From: JAZGDL01 sp036477795
Lineage (GTDB): Bacteria; Planctomycetota; Phycisphaerae; UBA1845
Direction of reading: 5' to 3'
NCBI GenBank assembly: GCA_036477795.1
Contig: JAZGDL010000200.1
Span: forward strand, 1 to 10,968
DNA: 10,968 nt
Program-made: the position numbers and the translations under genes
Shown: in pieces, positions 1 to 6,312 of the stretch
Layout: each line of letters opens with the position of its first letter
Position numbering within the stretch: position 1 is the stretch's first letter
Notes under the pieces: generated by a model
The model's input: only the letters and a program-made list of their open reading frames with translations
Told to the model about the DNA's origin: nothing
Databases searched by the model: none

Positions 1-38
1 TTGCCTCTGCGTCCAATTCGTACGACACTCTTGCTCAT
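1..38 (-). CDS. Possible start of a gene leaving the window (partial)
   Basis: On the minus strand an ATG at 38-36 is preceded by a full Shine-Dalgarno AAGGAG (complement of 46-51) with a 7-base spacer. The frame stays open to the window edge and gives MSKSVVRIGRRG. Only 12 codons are visible, so no product can be named. The call rests only on the ribosome binding site and start. It would lie downstream of the zinc-ribbon membrane protein on the same strand, about 150 bases away. Confidence 0.3.
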   Translation of the reverse strand, partial: MSKSVVRIGRRG

Positions 39-189
39 CACTCGGCTCCTTGTTTGACGGATCACCAAAACAACCATCATTCATGGAGCCGATCTCTTCG
101 AATTTCAACTAAGAATAGGACTCAACCGGAAAGACACAACCAACACACCGGGATCGAGTTTATGGTAGGGAGAGGGGTCAATTCCGCCT

Positions 190-726
190 TTAACTGAGCC
201 AAATCGCTAACAGCAACGCAACGAGTGGAATCAAGATCCAAAACGACCCGACGAGCAAGGACGAGTACCTCGTAGTGGTCGTGGCCAGGACAAACGAGCG
301 TTTCAAACCGGCTCCGTTCATGCGGTGTTCAGGTTCATCTGAGTCAAGGGGGCTTCCGCATTCTGGACACACGTCCGAAGTATTGCCCGTAAGGTTGTAG
401 CCACAATGCTCGCAGTGGCCAGGCAAGACATGTTGACTTCGCCAGAAGGGAACTCCCGCGGCCAGGGAGACCGGGAACGACAGTATCGCTATCAAGATTG
501 GGACACCCGGAGGCTCGGGTACCTCACCTACTTGAACGTATGTGATTAGGAAGCAAAACCACGCGGTCACCAAGGATGACGCCACCGAGACGAGGATGAG
601 AGGTGTGATCCGATGACCCGGACGGCCGATCCGACTCGTCACCCAATGACAAACCAGCCCAATAGCTCCCGCCACGGCAATCAGCCTGAGCATTCCCACG
701 GTCGGATCATCCACACAACACGGCAA
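190..726 (-). CDS. Zinc-ribbon membrane protein, hypothetical
   Basis: The product is about 178 aa. The reading frame opens at a TTG. An ATG at residue 12 (position 693), just before the first hydrophobic stretch, is a more natural start and would give 167 aa. Hydrophobic segments lie near residues 12-29, 40-63, 74-93 and 155-177, so three or four membrane spans are likely. Between spans 3 and 4 is a zinc-ribbon-like module with Cys105, Cys108, Cys120 and Cys123 and the wording CGYNLTGN followed by CPECG. That module recurs in many membrane proteins of Planctomycetota, especially Phycisphaerae; its role is not known to me. The domain points to the organism rather than to a function. No partner gene is visible nearby. 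Confidence 0.75.
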   Translation of the reverse strand: MPCCVDDPTVGMLRLIAVAGAIGLVCHWVTSRIGRPGHRITPLILVSVASSLVTAWFCFLITYVQVGEVPEPPGVPILIAILSFPVSLAAGVPFWRSQHVLPGHCEHCGYNLTGNTSDVCPECGSPLDSDEPEHRMNGAGLKRSFVLATTTTRYSSLLVGSFWILIPLVALLLAIWLS

Positions 727-844
727 ACCATCTCAGCGTCAGCACCGCGATGACGGCCTTGCGGATCATAACAGAATTCTAGCCCAAGTTGAGCAGTTGA
801 GAGGGCTCCAACGGACTTTTCGATAACACCACGGGCGTTTTTCG

Positions 845-1201
845 TCAAGAGTTTTGACTACAATCGCTGATTCGGTCCTCCCATTTCGGTTCACCCAGAC
901 GAGCCGGAAGTGGCAAGCCAAGGCGGCCCAGCAGGATGCGTTGGGATTCGTCTGGCATGGTTACGCACCGGATGCGGATCTCCCGCCCGGCTGAGGTGGG
1001 CAGGGGCAGGATCACGTCGTTCGTCTTGATCCGCTCGAACTCCCCGATGACCGGGCGCGGGCCGTGGCCCAGCCCGCATCGGACCATCCACGTTGCAGAA
1101 GTACGTAGCCGGCCTTCCAATCCGGTGCGGTGTCGGACCCATCGCGCCGCCTTGTTCGACCCGGTTCCGAGTTGCCAAGCCAGAGAATCTAATCTGTTCC
1201 G
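845..1201 (-). pseudogene. Possible transposase C-terminal remnant
   Basis: One minus-strand frame is open from 1201 to a TGA at 845-847, with a TTG at 1120 and no convincing start or ribosome site. The later part looks protein-like: GEFERIK, then REIRIRCV, then a tail GRLGLPLPARL. That tail resembles the C-termini of some IS transposases (a Leu-rich 'LDRLGLxLPxRL' ending), but the likeness comes from memory and is weak. No catalytic DDE core or terminal inverted repeat is visible, so at most this is a decayed fragment. Other frames across the stretch are also open, as expected in GC-rich DNA, so the coding call is uncertain. Nothing else recognisable lies in 727-1271. Confidence 0.25.
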
Positions 1202-1271
1202 TTAGTGGAGTTCTCTGGACACCACGAACCACCTGACCCAGTAAAAAGTACTCTCGTCACTCTTGCCTGAT

Positions 1272-3080
1272 CTACGAGCAGTCAAGCTTCCATCCGCTAA
1301 CAGCCAAGTCCGGCAGGGAGGCGTACCACCAAAACGCAGTACCTGGAAAACCGATATGCCAATGATCGTAGACCATAAGGTTGATGTTACATGTCCACGA
1401 GGTCTCTTTACAATGTTGGTGTCGGGGTGGACATCGCCCTACGGTTCTGTCATAGCAGCGCTTCTTGAAGCTGCACTCGGCATTGTATGCAATGTGAATG
1501 TTATTGAAGAATATCCAATCCAGATCAAAGCCCCAAGGCGCAGATGTTGCACCGTACCAGCAGCGCTGTCGTCCCGTCCCACATGAGAGCTGCCCCGCAT
1601 GCATGCGCCCAGTGTTGTAGAACTCGTTTCTAATTTGCAGTTCCAACTTGAAAATGGCAAGCTCTGAATGGATCCAGTCCGAGAACGGGTCACTTGAGGA
1701 GAACCAGAGATGGTCAAACTGGCGCGGGCCAATATCAAACCAATAATCCACGAGCGCCCAAGGTCCATCGCCAAAAAGGAAGCCTAAGTCGATGTCGTTA
1801 CTCCAGTTTGGTACCCATCCACTGAACCCGGGAGGCAACGTGCCGCACTGGTATTCAACTCTGAAGTCGTCGTCAAGCCCGGTTGGATCTAGTGAAGATG
1901 TCGGCCGAGAACCCGTATAGGCGTATGTGTTCAAGCCAGTCTTTTGACCAGCGGGGTCTTGCTGAAGGAACCTTTTCTGCCACGGATTGTATTGCCGGAA
2001 ACGATTTTGGTAGGTGAGGGTTTCTTCGTCGAGCATCAGTCCCTGATGGGCGAAGGGGAAGGCGTTGGCGCTTGTGCGGCGCCCGGGTTGGCGCATGATG
2101 TCAGCGCCGCTGCCCGAGTAGATGGAATCGAAGACCGTTTCATCGGCGGTGTCCACGTCGCCGTCGTTGTCGAAGTCGAAGACACGGCAGGCGCCCGTGA
2201 CCGGCTGAGTCCCGTTCTTGCAGGTGGTCAGGTTGCTGTCATCGGTGCCGTCCAGGTCACCGTCGCCGTCGTAGTCGCCGTTAATGGTCTCGGTGTCCCA
2301 GGTGGGCTCGCCGTAGGGCGAGGTGTGCAGGCGGTCCAGGACCACGGTGTCGTAGTTCACCGTGCTGGTAACGTTCCAGTTGGCGTTCTGGAAGGCGAAC
2401 ATGGCGCCCTTGCCGTTGTGCTCGAAGCGAACTATCTCGTCGACGTAGCGGGTGCCGTAGATGACCTGGGTATCGACGTTTTCCGAGCCGTCCCTGGACT
2501 CCAACATCTGCCACTTCTTATTGTAGTAGTAATAAGTGGTCCCGTCAAGGGGCTGGCGGCTAGTAACCACCTTCTTGATTCTGCGGCCCAGGCCGTCGTA
2601 GCCGTATTCCGCGATGGTGAGATTGTCCTCCTGGGTCTTGATCTTCACCAGGCGGTTCCAGGCGTCGTAGGTGTGCAGGTACCAGCCGTCGTCCAGCAGG
2701 TTGCCGTTCTTGTCCCAGTCGTCGGCGGTGGCGTCGCTGTGATCGGCGTTGAGGCTGAAGCTGGTGGAATCGAAGGAGTCGGCGTAGACGATATCGTCGC
2801 CGGCATCGTCGATGTCATTGTCGCCGTTGTTGTCGTAGCCGATCTTGATGTTGCGGAACTTGGGCTGATCGCCGCCCAGAGCAAAGCCGCCGGCGTCGAT
2901 GGTCGAGTCGATGGCACCGTTGATGACTTTGGTGTTCCCGTCCCAGACGTCAATTGTCGAACCTGAGGCCTTGATGGTCACCGTGTTCCAGCCCGAGGTC
3001 GATTCGATTGTATAACCTATCTCAGTTGATTTACCCCGCGAGACAGCGAACAGTTGGTATTGGGCGTTGGTCACGTGCAA
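1272..3080 (-). CDS. RHS-repeat protein with dockerin-like insert, 5'-truncated
   Basis: An RHS/YD-repeat protein, normally a large secreted or surface shell that delivers a variable C-terminal tip. Of the 602 aa, residues 20-95 look like a beta-sandwich with acidic loops. YD-type repeats follow at 137-170 (YDAWNRLVKI, YGYDGLGRRI). The core runs from SPYGEP at 254 to NTYAYTG and DPTGL near 384-402. Inside the core, residues 269-313 hold two Ca-binding loops (DYDGDGDLDGTD and DFDNDGDVDTAD), a dockerin type I-like pair. Residues 403-602 form a tip I do not recognise, rich in Trp and Cys, with RHQHC and YDHWHIGF. The only start is a weak TTG. The frame stays protein-like up to 3110 and meets a TGA supplied by the inverted repeat beginning at 3107, so the true N-terminus is probably lost. 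Most family members are far longer. Confidence 0.85.
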   Translation of the reverse strand: MHVTNAQYQLFAVSRGKSTEIGYTIESTSGWNTVTIKASGSTIDVWDGNTKVINGAIDSTIDAGGFALGGDQPKFRNIKIGYDNNGDNDIDDAGDDIVYADSFDSTSFSLNADHSDATADDWDKNGNLLDDGWYLHTYDAWNRLVKIKTQEDNLTIAEYGYDGLGRRIKKVVTSRQPLDGTTYYYYNKKWQMLESRDGSENVDTQVIYGTRYVDEIVRFEHNGKGAMFAFQNANWNVTSTVNYDTVVLDRLHTSPYGEPTWDTETINGDYDGDGDLDGTDDSNLTTCKNGTQPVTGACRVFDFDNDGDVDTADETVFDSIYSGSGADIMRQPGRRTSANAFPFAHQGLMLDEETLTYQNRFRQYNPWQKRFLQQDPAGQKTGLNTYAYTGSRPTSSLDPTGLDDDFRVEYQCGTLPPGFSGWVPNWSNDIDLGFLFGDGPWALVDYWFDIGPRQFDHLWFSSSDPFSDWIHSELAIFKLELQIRNEFYNTGRMHAGQLSCGTGRQRCWYGATSAPWGFDLDWIFFNNIHIAYNAECSFKKRCYDRTVGRCPPRHQHCKETSWTCNINLMVYDHWHIGFPGTAFWWYASLPDLAVSGWKLDCS

Positions 3081-3106
3081 CTTATAGTGATTGTCGGGGC
3101 ATCTCT

Positions 3107-3253
3107 GGGGTCAGAGCGCATTTAGTCATTAGTGGTTGACTCCGGAGCCGCGTGACGGCCATCCGCAGGATCGAATCCACCGGCCCCGCCATCCGCCGGA
3201 CGGTGCAACGACTGGAAAAGAGACTCACTAATGACTAAATGCGCTCTGACCCC
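3107..3253. repeat. 28-bp perfect inverted repeat element (REP/MITE-like)
   Basis: The left arm 3107-3134 begins GGGGTCAGAGCGCATTTAGT. The right arm 3226-3253 is its exact reverse complement over 28 bases and ends in CTGACCCC. The loop is 91 bases with no credible coding content. No transposase gene lies inside, so this would be a non-autonomous palindromic element of the kind mobilised by REP-associated tyrosine transposases. That assignment is inferred. Its left edge coincides with the point where the RHS frame breaks. Confidence 0.8.
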
Positions 3254-3333
3254 AAAGGCCCCCTGACCCCAAAGGCCCCCCCAAAGGCCCCCCTGACCCC
3301 AAAGGCCTCCCAAAGGCCTCGACCCCAAAGGCC
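3248..3333. repeat. GACCCCAAAGGCC tandem array
   Basis: The 13-mer GACCCCAAAGGCC occurs at 3248, 3265, 3295 and 3321, and the core AAAGGCC occurs six times in 86 bases. The first unit overlaps the CTGACCCC end of the inverted repeat, so the array seems to be an expansion growing out of that element's end. Just downstream, from about 3336, the truncated GTPase-like frame begins. Replication slippage or an assembly misjoin could both produce this. Confidence 0.85.
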
Positions 3334-3473
3334 TCCTTGAGGATCCAGCGCTTGCTCTAGTCAAAGAGTATCCAAAAGAGGAAGAACTTCATGTAGAGAT
3401 CCTGGGACGTCTCAATTTACCAAGGCGGCGGCGCACCTCGATCGTCTACCCAAGGGCGATTGCACAATCTCCC

Positions 3474-4715
3474 TTGGACTGGCTTTCGAGACGTTTCGCT
3501 GAAATCAATTTTGGTCGCCATAGTGAGTTTTCCGTACCTCGGCGCATTGACGTGCTAGTTCCGGAGGATGTTCTGGACGCGCCCGAGCTGAACGTTTGCC
3601 TGATTGACACACGTGGCATTGACGAACCGTCTGTTCCAAGGCGTGACCTTCAGGCGTACCTTGACGATCCTCGAACGATCGTCGTTCTTTGTTCACGTTT
3701 TGAAGACGCTCCGAGCGCTGCTGTACAGCTCGTTATTGAACGCGCGAAAGAGGGGGGACTGCATGAGGCTATTCTGAAGCGGGGACTACTGCTGGTTCTG
3801 CCGAAAGACGGCGACGAGTGCGGAGTTCTGGGCGAATTGACAGGGGAGCCCGTGGCAGATGCAGAGGAGGGTCGAGAGATCCGGCTTGAGCAAGTTCGCA
3901 CAACGACCCTGACGGACCTGTCTGTGCGCGACCTGCCGGTTGACTTTCTCAACGTGCGCCGTAGCGAGGATTGCATGCGTGTGCGTGAATTGATCAAGGA
4001 GAAGATTCTACAGATTCGCGAAAACACTGTTGGACAGGTCCGTGTGTTGGTGGATACGGTGGATCAACTTATCGAAAACAAGGAAGATGAGCAGCTTCGA
4101 GCCGTCTTTGAGCAAGCCACTAGACCATTGCGGACTTGGCTCACGAATAACCGCAATATGTGCGGTATGATCCACCAAGTGGATAATGCGCTTTTAGAAG
4201 AGATGGACGGACTTCGTTACGCTGCGAGTCTTCGCGCGTCCGTCAACAGACGCGGTGATTGGCATAATTTTGACTATTGGCATGGTCTTGGGTTTGGAGC
4301 GCGACGTGAGGCGGTAGCACGATCCAAGGATCAGATCACTAAGCTAAAGGGGATACTGGAGAACGAACTTAACGATGCGGATTTAGTCGAAGCTCATAAC
4401 TTCCTTCGGCATCTTGAATCGCAGGTGGACGAGGCATTCGCATCGTTTGTTGTCGACGTCCAGCAACTTGGTGAGTCGGCCTTTAGGGAAGAGTTGCGGC
4501 GCGACCACGGTTACTGGGAGGACTGCCGAGGTCGATGGGGAGGCGGTCCTGGTTACAAAGGTGATATCCGTGAGTGGACGAAGAGATGGTTCAAGGATGA
4601 GGTACGGGAAGCACGCCACCAGTTTATCCAAACAGAGGTTCAGCGCAGGTGGGCACAAATGGTCGACGGACTGGCTGCGCGGCTTGGATCGGGGGAAGAA
4701 AAGGTGTCCGTATGA
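3474..4715 (+). CDS. Dynamin/GTPase-like protein lacking its P-loop, 5'-truncated
   Basis: 413 aa from a TTG with no ribosome site. The same frame reads on upstream as plausible protein to about 3336 (segments EYPKEEELHVEILGRLNLP and IVYPRAIAQSPL) and hits a stop only within the tandem repeat at 3294. The gene therefore probably lost its start. Residues 42-49 read CLIDTRGI, a G3/Walker B-like DTRG, followed by a strand ending VVLCSRFED near residue 78 and LLLVLPKDGDE near 104-114 in the place of a G4 motif. No Walker A (GxxxxGKS) is present in what remains. The rest, from about residue 165, is charged and helical with coiled-coil character, as in dynamin-like and defence-associated GTPases. 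The C-terminus (GEEKVSV) runs straight into another repeat, so it may also be cut. Codon use is less GC-rich than in the PHA genes. A functional product is unlikely. Confidence 0.6.
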   Translation: MDWLSRRFAEINFGRHSEFSVPRRIDVLVPEDVLDAPELNVCLIDTRGIDEPSVPRRDLQAYLDDPRTIVVLCSRFEDAPSAAVQLVIERAKEGGLHEAILKRGLLLVLPKDGDECGVLGELTGEPVADAEEGREIRLEQVRTTTLTDLSVRDLPVDFLNVRRSEDCMRVRELIKEKILQIRENTVGQVRVLVDTVDQLIENKEDEQLRAVFEQATRPLRTWLTNNRNMCGMIHQVDNALLEEMDGLRYAASLRASVNRRGDWHNFDYWHGLGFGARREAVARSKDQITKLKGILENELNDADLVEAHNFLRHLESQVDEAFASFVVDVQQLGESAFREELRRDHGYWEDCRGRWGGGPGYKGDIREWTKRWFKDEVREARHQFIQTEVQRRWAQMVDGLAARLGSGEEKVSV

Positions 4716-4766
4716 AGAAGAAAAGGGTGTCAGTCGTACCAAGAAATTCACCCCGGCACCTTTTCT
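4697..4766. repeat. Degenerate GGTGTCAG-type repeat
   Basis: AGAAAAGGTGTC (4697-4708) is repeated directly as AGAAAAGGGTGTC (4719-4731). It is mirrored by GGCACCTTTTCT (4755-4766), whose reverse complement differs from the first copy at one base. The layout looks like a decayed palindromic element. It overlaps the last codons of the upstream GTPase-like gene and its stop codon. Confidence 0.5.
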
Positions 4767-4813
4767 GGCTGCAGCCCAGAGGGGATTGAGCACCCCCTTG
4801 CCGTACCCGTGGG

Positions 4814-4836
4814 CACTGGCGGACAAGCCGCCAGTG
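4814..4836. repeat. Perfect hairpin CACTGGCGG/CCGCCAGTG
   Basis: Arms 4814-4822 and 4828-4836 are perfect 9-base complements around the loop ACAAG, flanked by GGG on the left and GGGACCC on the right. Palindromes of this wording are, as I recall, common intergenic repeats in planctomycete genomes. It lies a few bases beyond the point where the nucleotidyltransferase-like frame stops making sense (4842), so it marks the insertion junction. It has no T-tract, so a terminator role is not supported. Confidence 0.75.
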
Positions 4837-4841
4837 GGACC

Positions 4842-4964
4842 CTGTGTCGTATCGGGAAAGCCGAGCAGGATCGCCCCGGACTTGCCGATGAACAGGTAGC
4901 GGCAGCCGTGCCGGTTGAACACGTCGCGGATTTCCTGGGCCTGACGATATTCAAAGGCGGCCAT
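4842..4964 (-). pseudogene. Nucleotidyltransferase-like gene fragment, 3'-truncated
   Basis: The ATG at 4964 gives MAAFEYRQAQEIRDVF, then CRYLFIGKSGAILLGFPDTT. This matches the N-terminal pattern of minimal nucleotidyltransferase/antitoxin-like proteins (a helix, then a strand ending in G-[GK]-x-[AS]-x-x-L-x-G and xxTxD). In the family the acidic catalytic residues follow at about this point. Here the protein-like sequence ends at codon 41 (PDTTQ) and the frame continues into palindromic repeat DNA and the degenerate repeat beyond it. The catalytic residues are missing, so this is a dead fragment. Its start overlaps the end of the upstream 83-aa gene by 14 bases, so the two were once translationally coupled. 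Confidence 0.55.
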
Positions 4965-5202
4965 AGCCCAGCCAATCCGGTAGATTCTCTTCGCACCAGC
5001 GCCGGTAGTCTTTCATGGTGTCGAAAGCGCGGTAAGGGGCGTCATCGAGGACCGGCTTATAGGTGCAAATGAAGGCATAGCGCATGCGGCTCTCCAGCGG
5101 ACGGCGGGCGGCGGCTTCAAATTCTTCCAGCCATTCGACGGGAATGGCCGGGGTCGGGCAAGGGTCCAACGCAGGTTCCTCCCATCCAATGTGATGGTCC
5201 AT
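4951..5202 (-). CDS. Small hypothetical protein paired with a nucleotidyltransferase
   Basis: An 83-aa protein from an ATG, with acidic and aromatic composition: MDHHIGWEEP, then a helix VEWLEEFEAAARRP, a strand YAFICTYKPV and a C-terminal block YRAFDTMKDYRRWCEENLP. It has no signal peptide or membrane span, and I do not recognise the family. The ribosome site is weak, but a good extended -10 lies about 55 bases upstream. Its stop overlaps the start of the truncated nucleotidyltransferase-like gene by 14 bases, so they form one operon. Such small-gene plus nucleotidyltransferase pairs are sometimes toxin-antitoxin-like, but nothing here proves that. The protein itself looks intact. Confidence 0.6.
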   Translation of the reverse strand: MDHHIGWEEPALDPCPTPAIPVEWLEEFEAAARRPLESRMRYAFICTYKPVLDDAPYRAFDTMKDYRRWCEENLPDWLGYGRL

Positions 5203-5255
5203 GCGGAATCGAAATGATGGACTCGGGCACGCCCGATGCGTGACCTAAGGGTTGA

Positions 5256-5264
5256 ATTATAGCA
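5256..5264 (-). promoter_or_regulatory. Extended -10 promoter for the 83-aa gene
   Basis: On the minus strand TGCTATAAT (complement of 5256-5264) is a perfect TATAAT with the TGn extension. It stands about 55 bases before the ATG at 5202. No good -35 is visible, as is usual with extended -10 promoters. The hairpin array begins only about 15 bases further upstream. Confidence 0.45.
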
Positions 5265-5278
5265 CGAGAAATGCTGGT

Positions 5279-5365
5279 GCGAGAATCCTTTCTCGCATCC
5301 ATCCGCTGCGGGAATCCCTTCCCGTGGCCCGCCAGGAAGGGGGACCGAGAAGGGATTCTCGGTCC
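5279..5365. repeat. Array of three related hairpins
   Basis: Three perfect hairpins, each with a 4-base loop, share one core. 5279-5296 is GCGAGAA-TCCT-TTCTCGC, 5309-5324 is CGGGAA-TCCC-TTCCCG, and 5342-5365 is GGACCGAGAA-GGGA-TTCTCGGTCC. The third carries the core in reverse orientation (GAAGGGATTC against GAATCCCTTC). The set fills the gap between the end of the reductase gene and the promoter of the 83-aa gene. The third stem, the first met by transcripts from the PHA operon, is strong enough to act as an mRNA end or barrier, but no T-tract follows. Confidence 0.75.
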
Positions 5366-5420
5366 AGCGTGGTGGCTGGAAGGTACGTTTCTCGCCCTCT
5401 CTCGCGAGTTGGAGGTGGGC

Positions 5421-6301
5421 CTATTGGGCGGAGGGATGCCAGCCGGCGTCGGCCCACAATTCGCCGGAGACCGACGCGTTGCGGATCATGAAGCAGATGG
5501 CGTCGGCGATCTCCTCGGGCATGATCAGCCGACGTAATTGCGTCTGGGGCAGGACGTGCTTGTTGATGAAGCCCTCCCCCAGGGCCCGCACCATGGCGGT
5601 GTCGGTGTAGCCGGGGTGGATGATGGCGCAGCGGACACCGTGTGGTACATGGCTTCGGCGGTCAAGGTGGCTTGAGCACCTTCCAGGCCCGCCTTGGCGG
5701 TGGCGTAGCTGATCTGGCCGCGGTTGCCCGCCGACGAGACCGAACCGATAAGAATGATGCAGCCGCGCATGCCGTCGGACGGTTTCCATCGTTTCAATCC
5801 GCGAGCATGACGATCCCGGGCGACGCTGCCCACCGTCTCCATGGCCCAGTAGATGGGGGCGATCAGGTCCACCTCCAACACCCGGCGGAAGGCCTCGTCG
5901 CAGTACAGGTCGACGTCGCCGGTATCGCGGTCCACCATTACAGCCAAGCGGTCTTGCGTGATCCCGGCGGCGGGGACGCAGATGGACAGCACACCGTGCA
6001 GCTTCTGCATTTCGGTGAAGACGCGTCCACGGAACTCGGCAGAGGTGACGTCGCCGGAGAAGGGCACCATAACCTCCCGGCCAAAGTGCTCGTTAGCCTG
6101 GTCGGCGAACTCGGTGACGTCGCTCAACTGATCGACCACGGCGATGGCCTTGATGCCCTCTCTGGCAAGCGCTACGCACGTTGCCCGGCCGATGCCTCGG
6201 GCAGCGCCGGTCACCACGGCGACCTTGTCGGTCAGATCGAGCCTGCTGTCCCGCCAGTCGCCGACAAAATCTTTCGCGCCGTTGCCGTCAGGTCCGTTCA
6301 T
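5421..6301 (-). CDS. SDR-family reductase, probable acetoacetyl-CoA reductase (frameshifted)
   Basis: A short-chain dehydrogenase/reductase expected to turn acetoacetyl-CoA into (R)-3-hydroxybutyryl-CoA with NAD(P)H; the substrate is inferred from the operon. The ATG at 6301 follows AAGGGG and lies 11 bases after the phaC stop. Visible motifs are TGAARGIG (31-38), a PAAG variant of NNAG (110-113), Ser187 in IGSVSS, and Tyr199/Lys203 in YATAK. After AEAMYH (about 5642) the sense jumps by one base into a second frame, which reads GVRCAIIHPGYTDTAM, then PEEIADAICFM, and ends GELWADAGWHPSAQ at 5421. One missing base near 5640-5645 explains this; restored, the protein is 293 aa. Unrestored, it stops at 5525 with a nonsense tail after residue 220. 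Residues 125-175 include an insertion relative to the usual ~246-aa PhaB, so it may be another FabG-like reductase. Confidence 0.8.
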
Positions 6302-6312
6302 GTTTTGACCCC

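Noticed and set aside
169..186. GGGAGAGGGGTCAATTCCG after the membrane protein gene as another repeat end
   Set aside because: It resembles the GGGGTCAG ends, but no complementary arm is found nearby; a seven-base match alone is not enough.
1944..2966. Long plus-strand open frame (340 codons) opposite the RHS gene
   Set aside because: Val/Gly/Ala-rich composition is the mirror of the DGD/YD codons on the other strand; the minus-strand RHS motifs are decisive.
3122..3364. Minus-strand frame with GLWGQGG repeats
   Set aside because: It merely translates the GACCCCAAAGGCC tandem array and the inverted repeat; no ribosome site.
4383..4964. Full 193-codon reading of the nucleotidyltransferase frame
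   Set aside because: Only the first 41 codons are protein-like; the remainder runs through repeats and antisense of the GTPase-like gene.
5279..5365. CRISPR array
   Set aside because: The repeats are self-complementary hairpins of differing length with no regular spacers.
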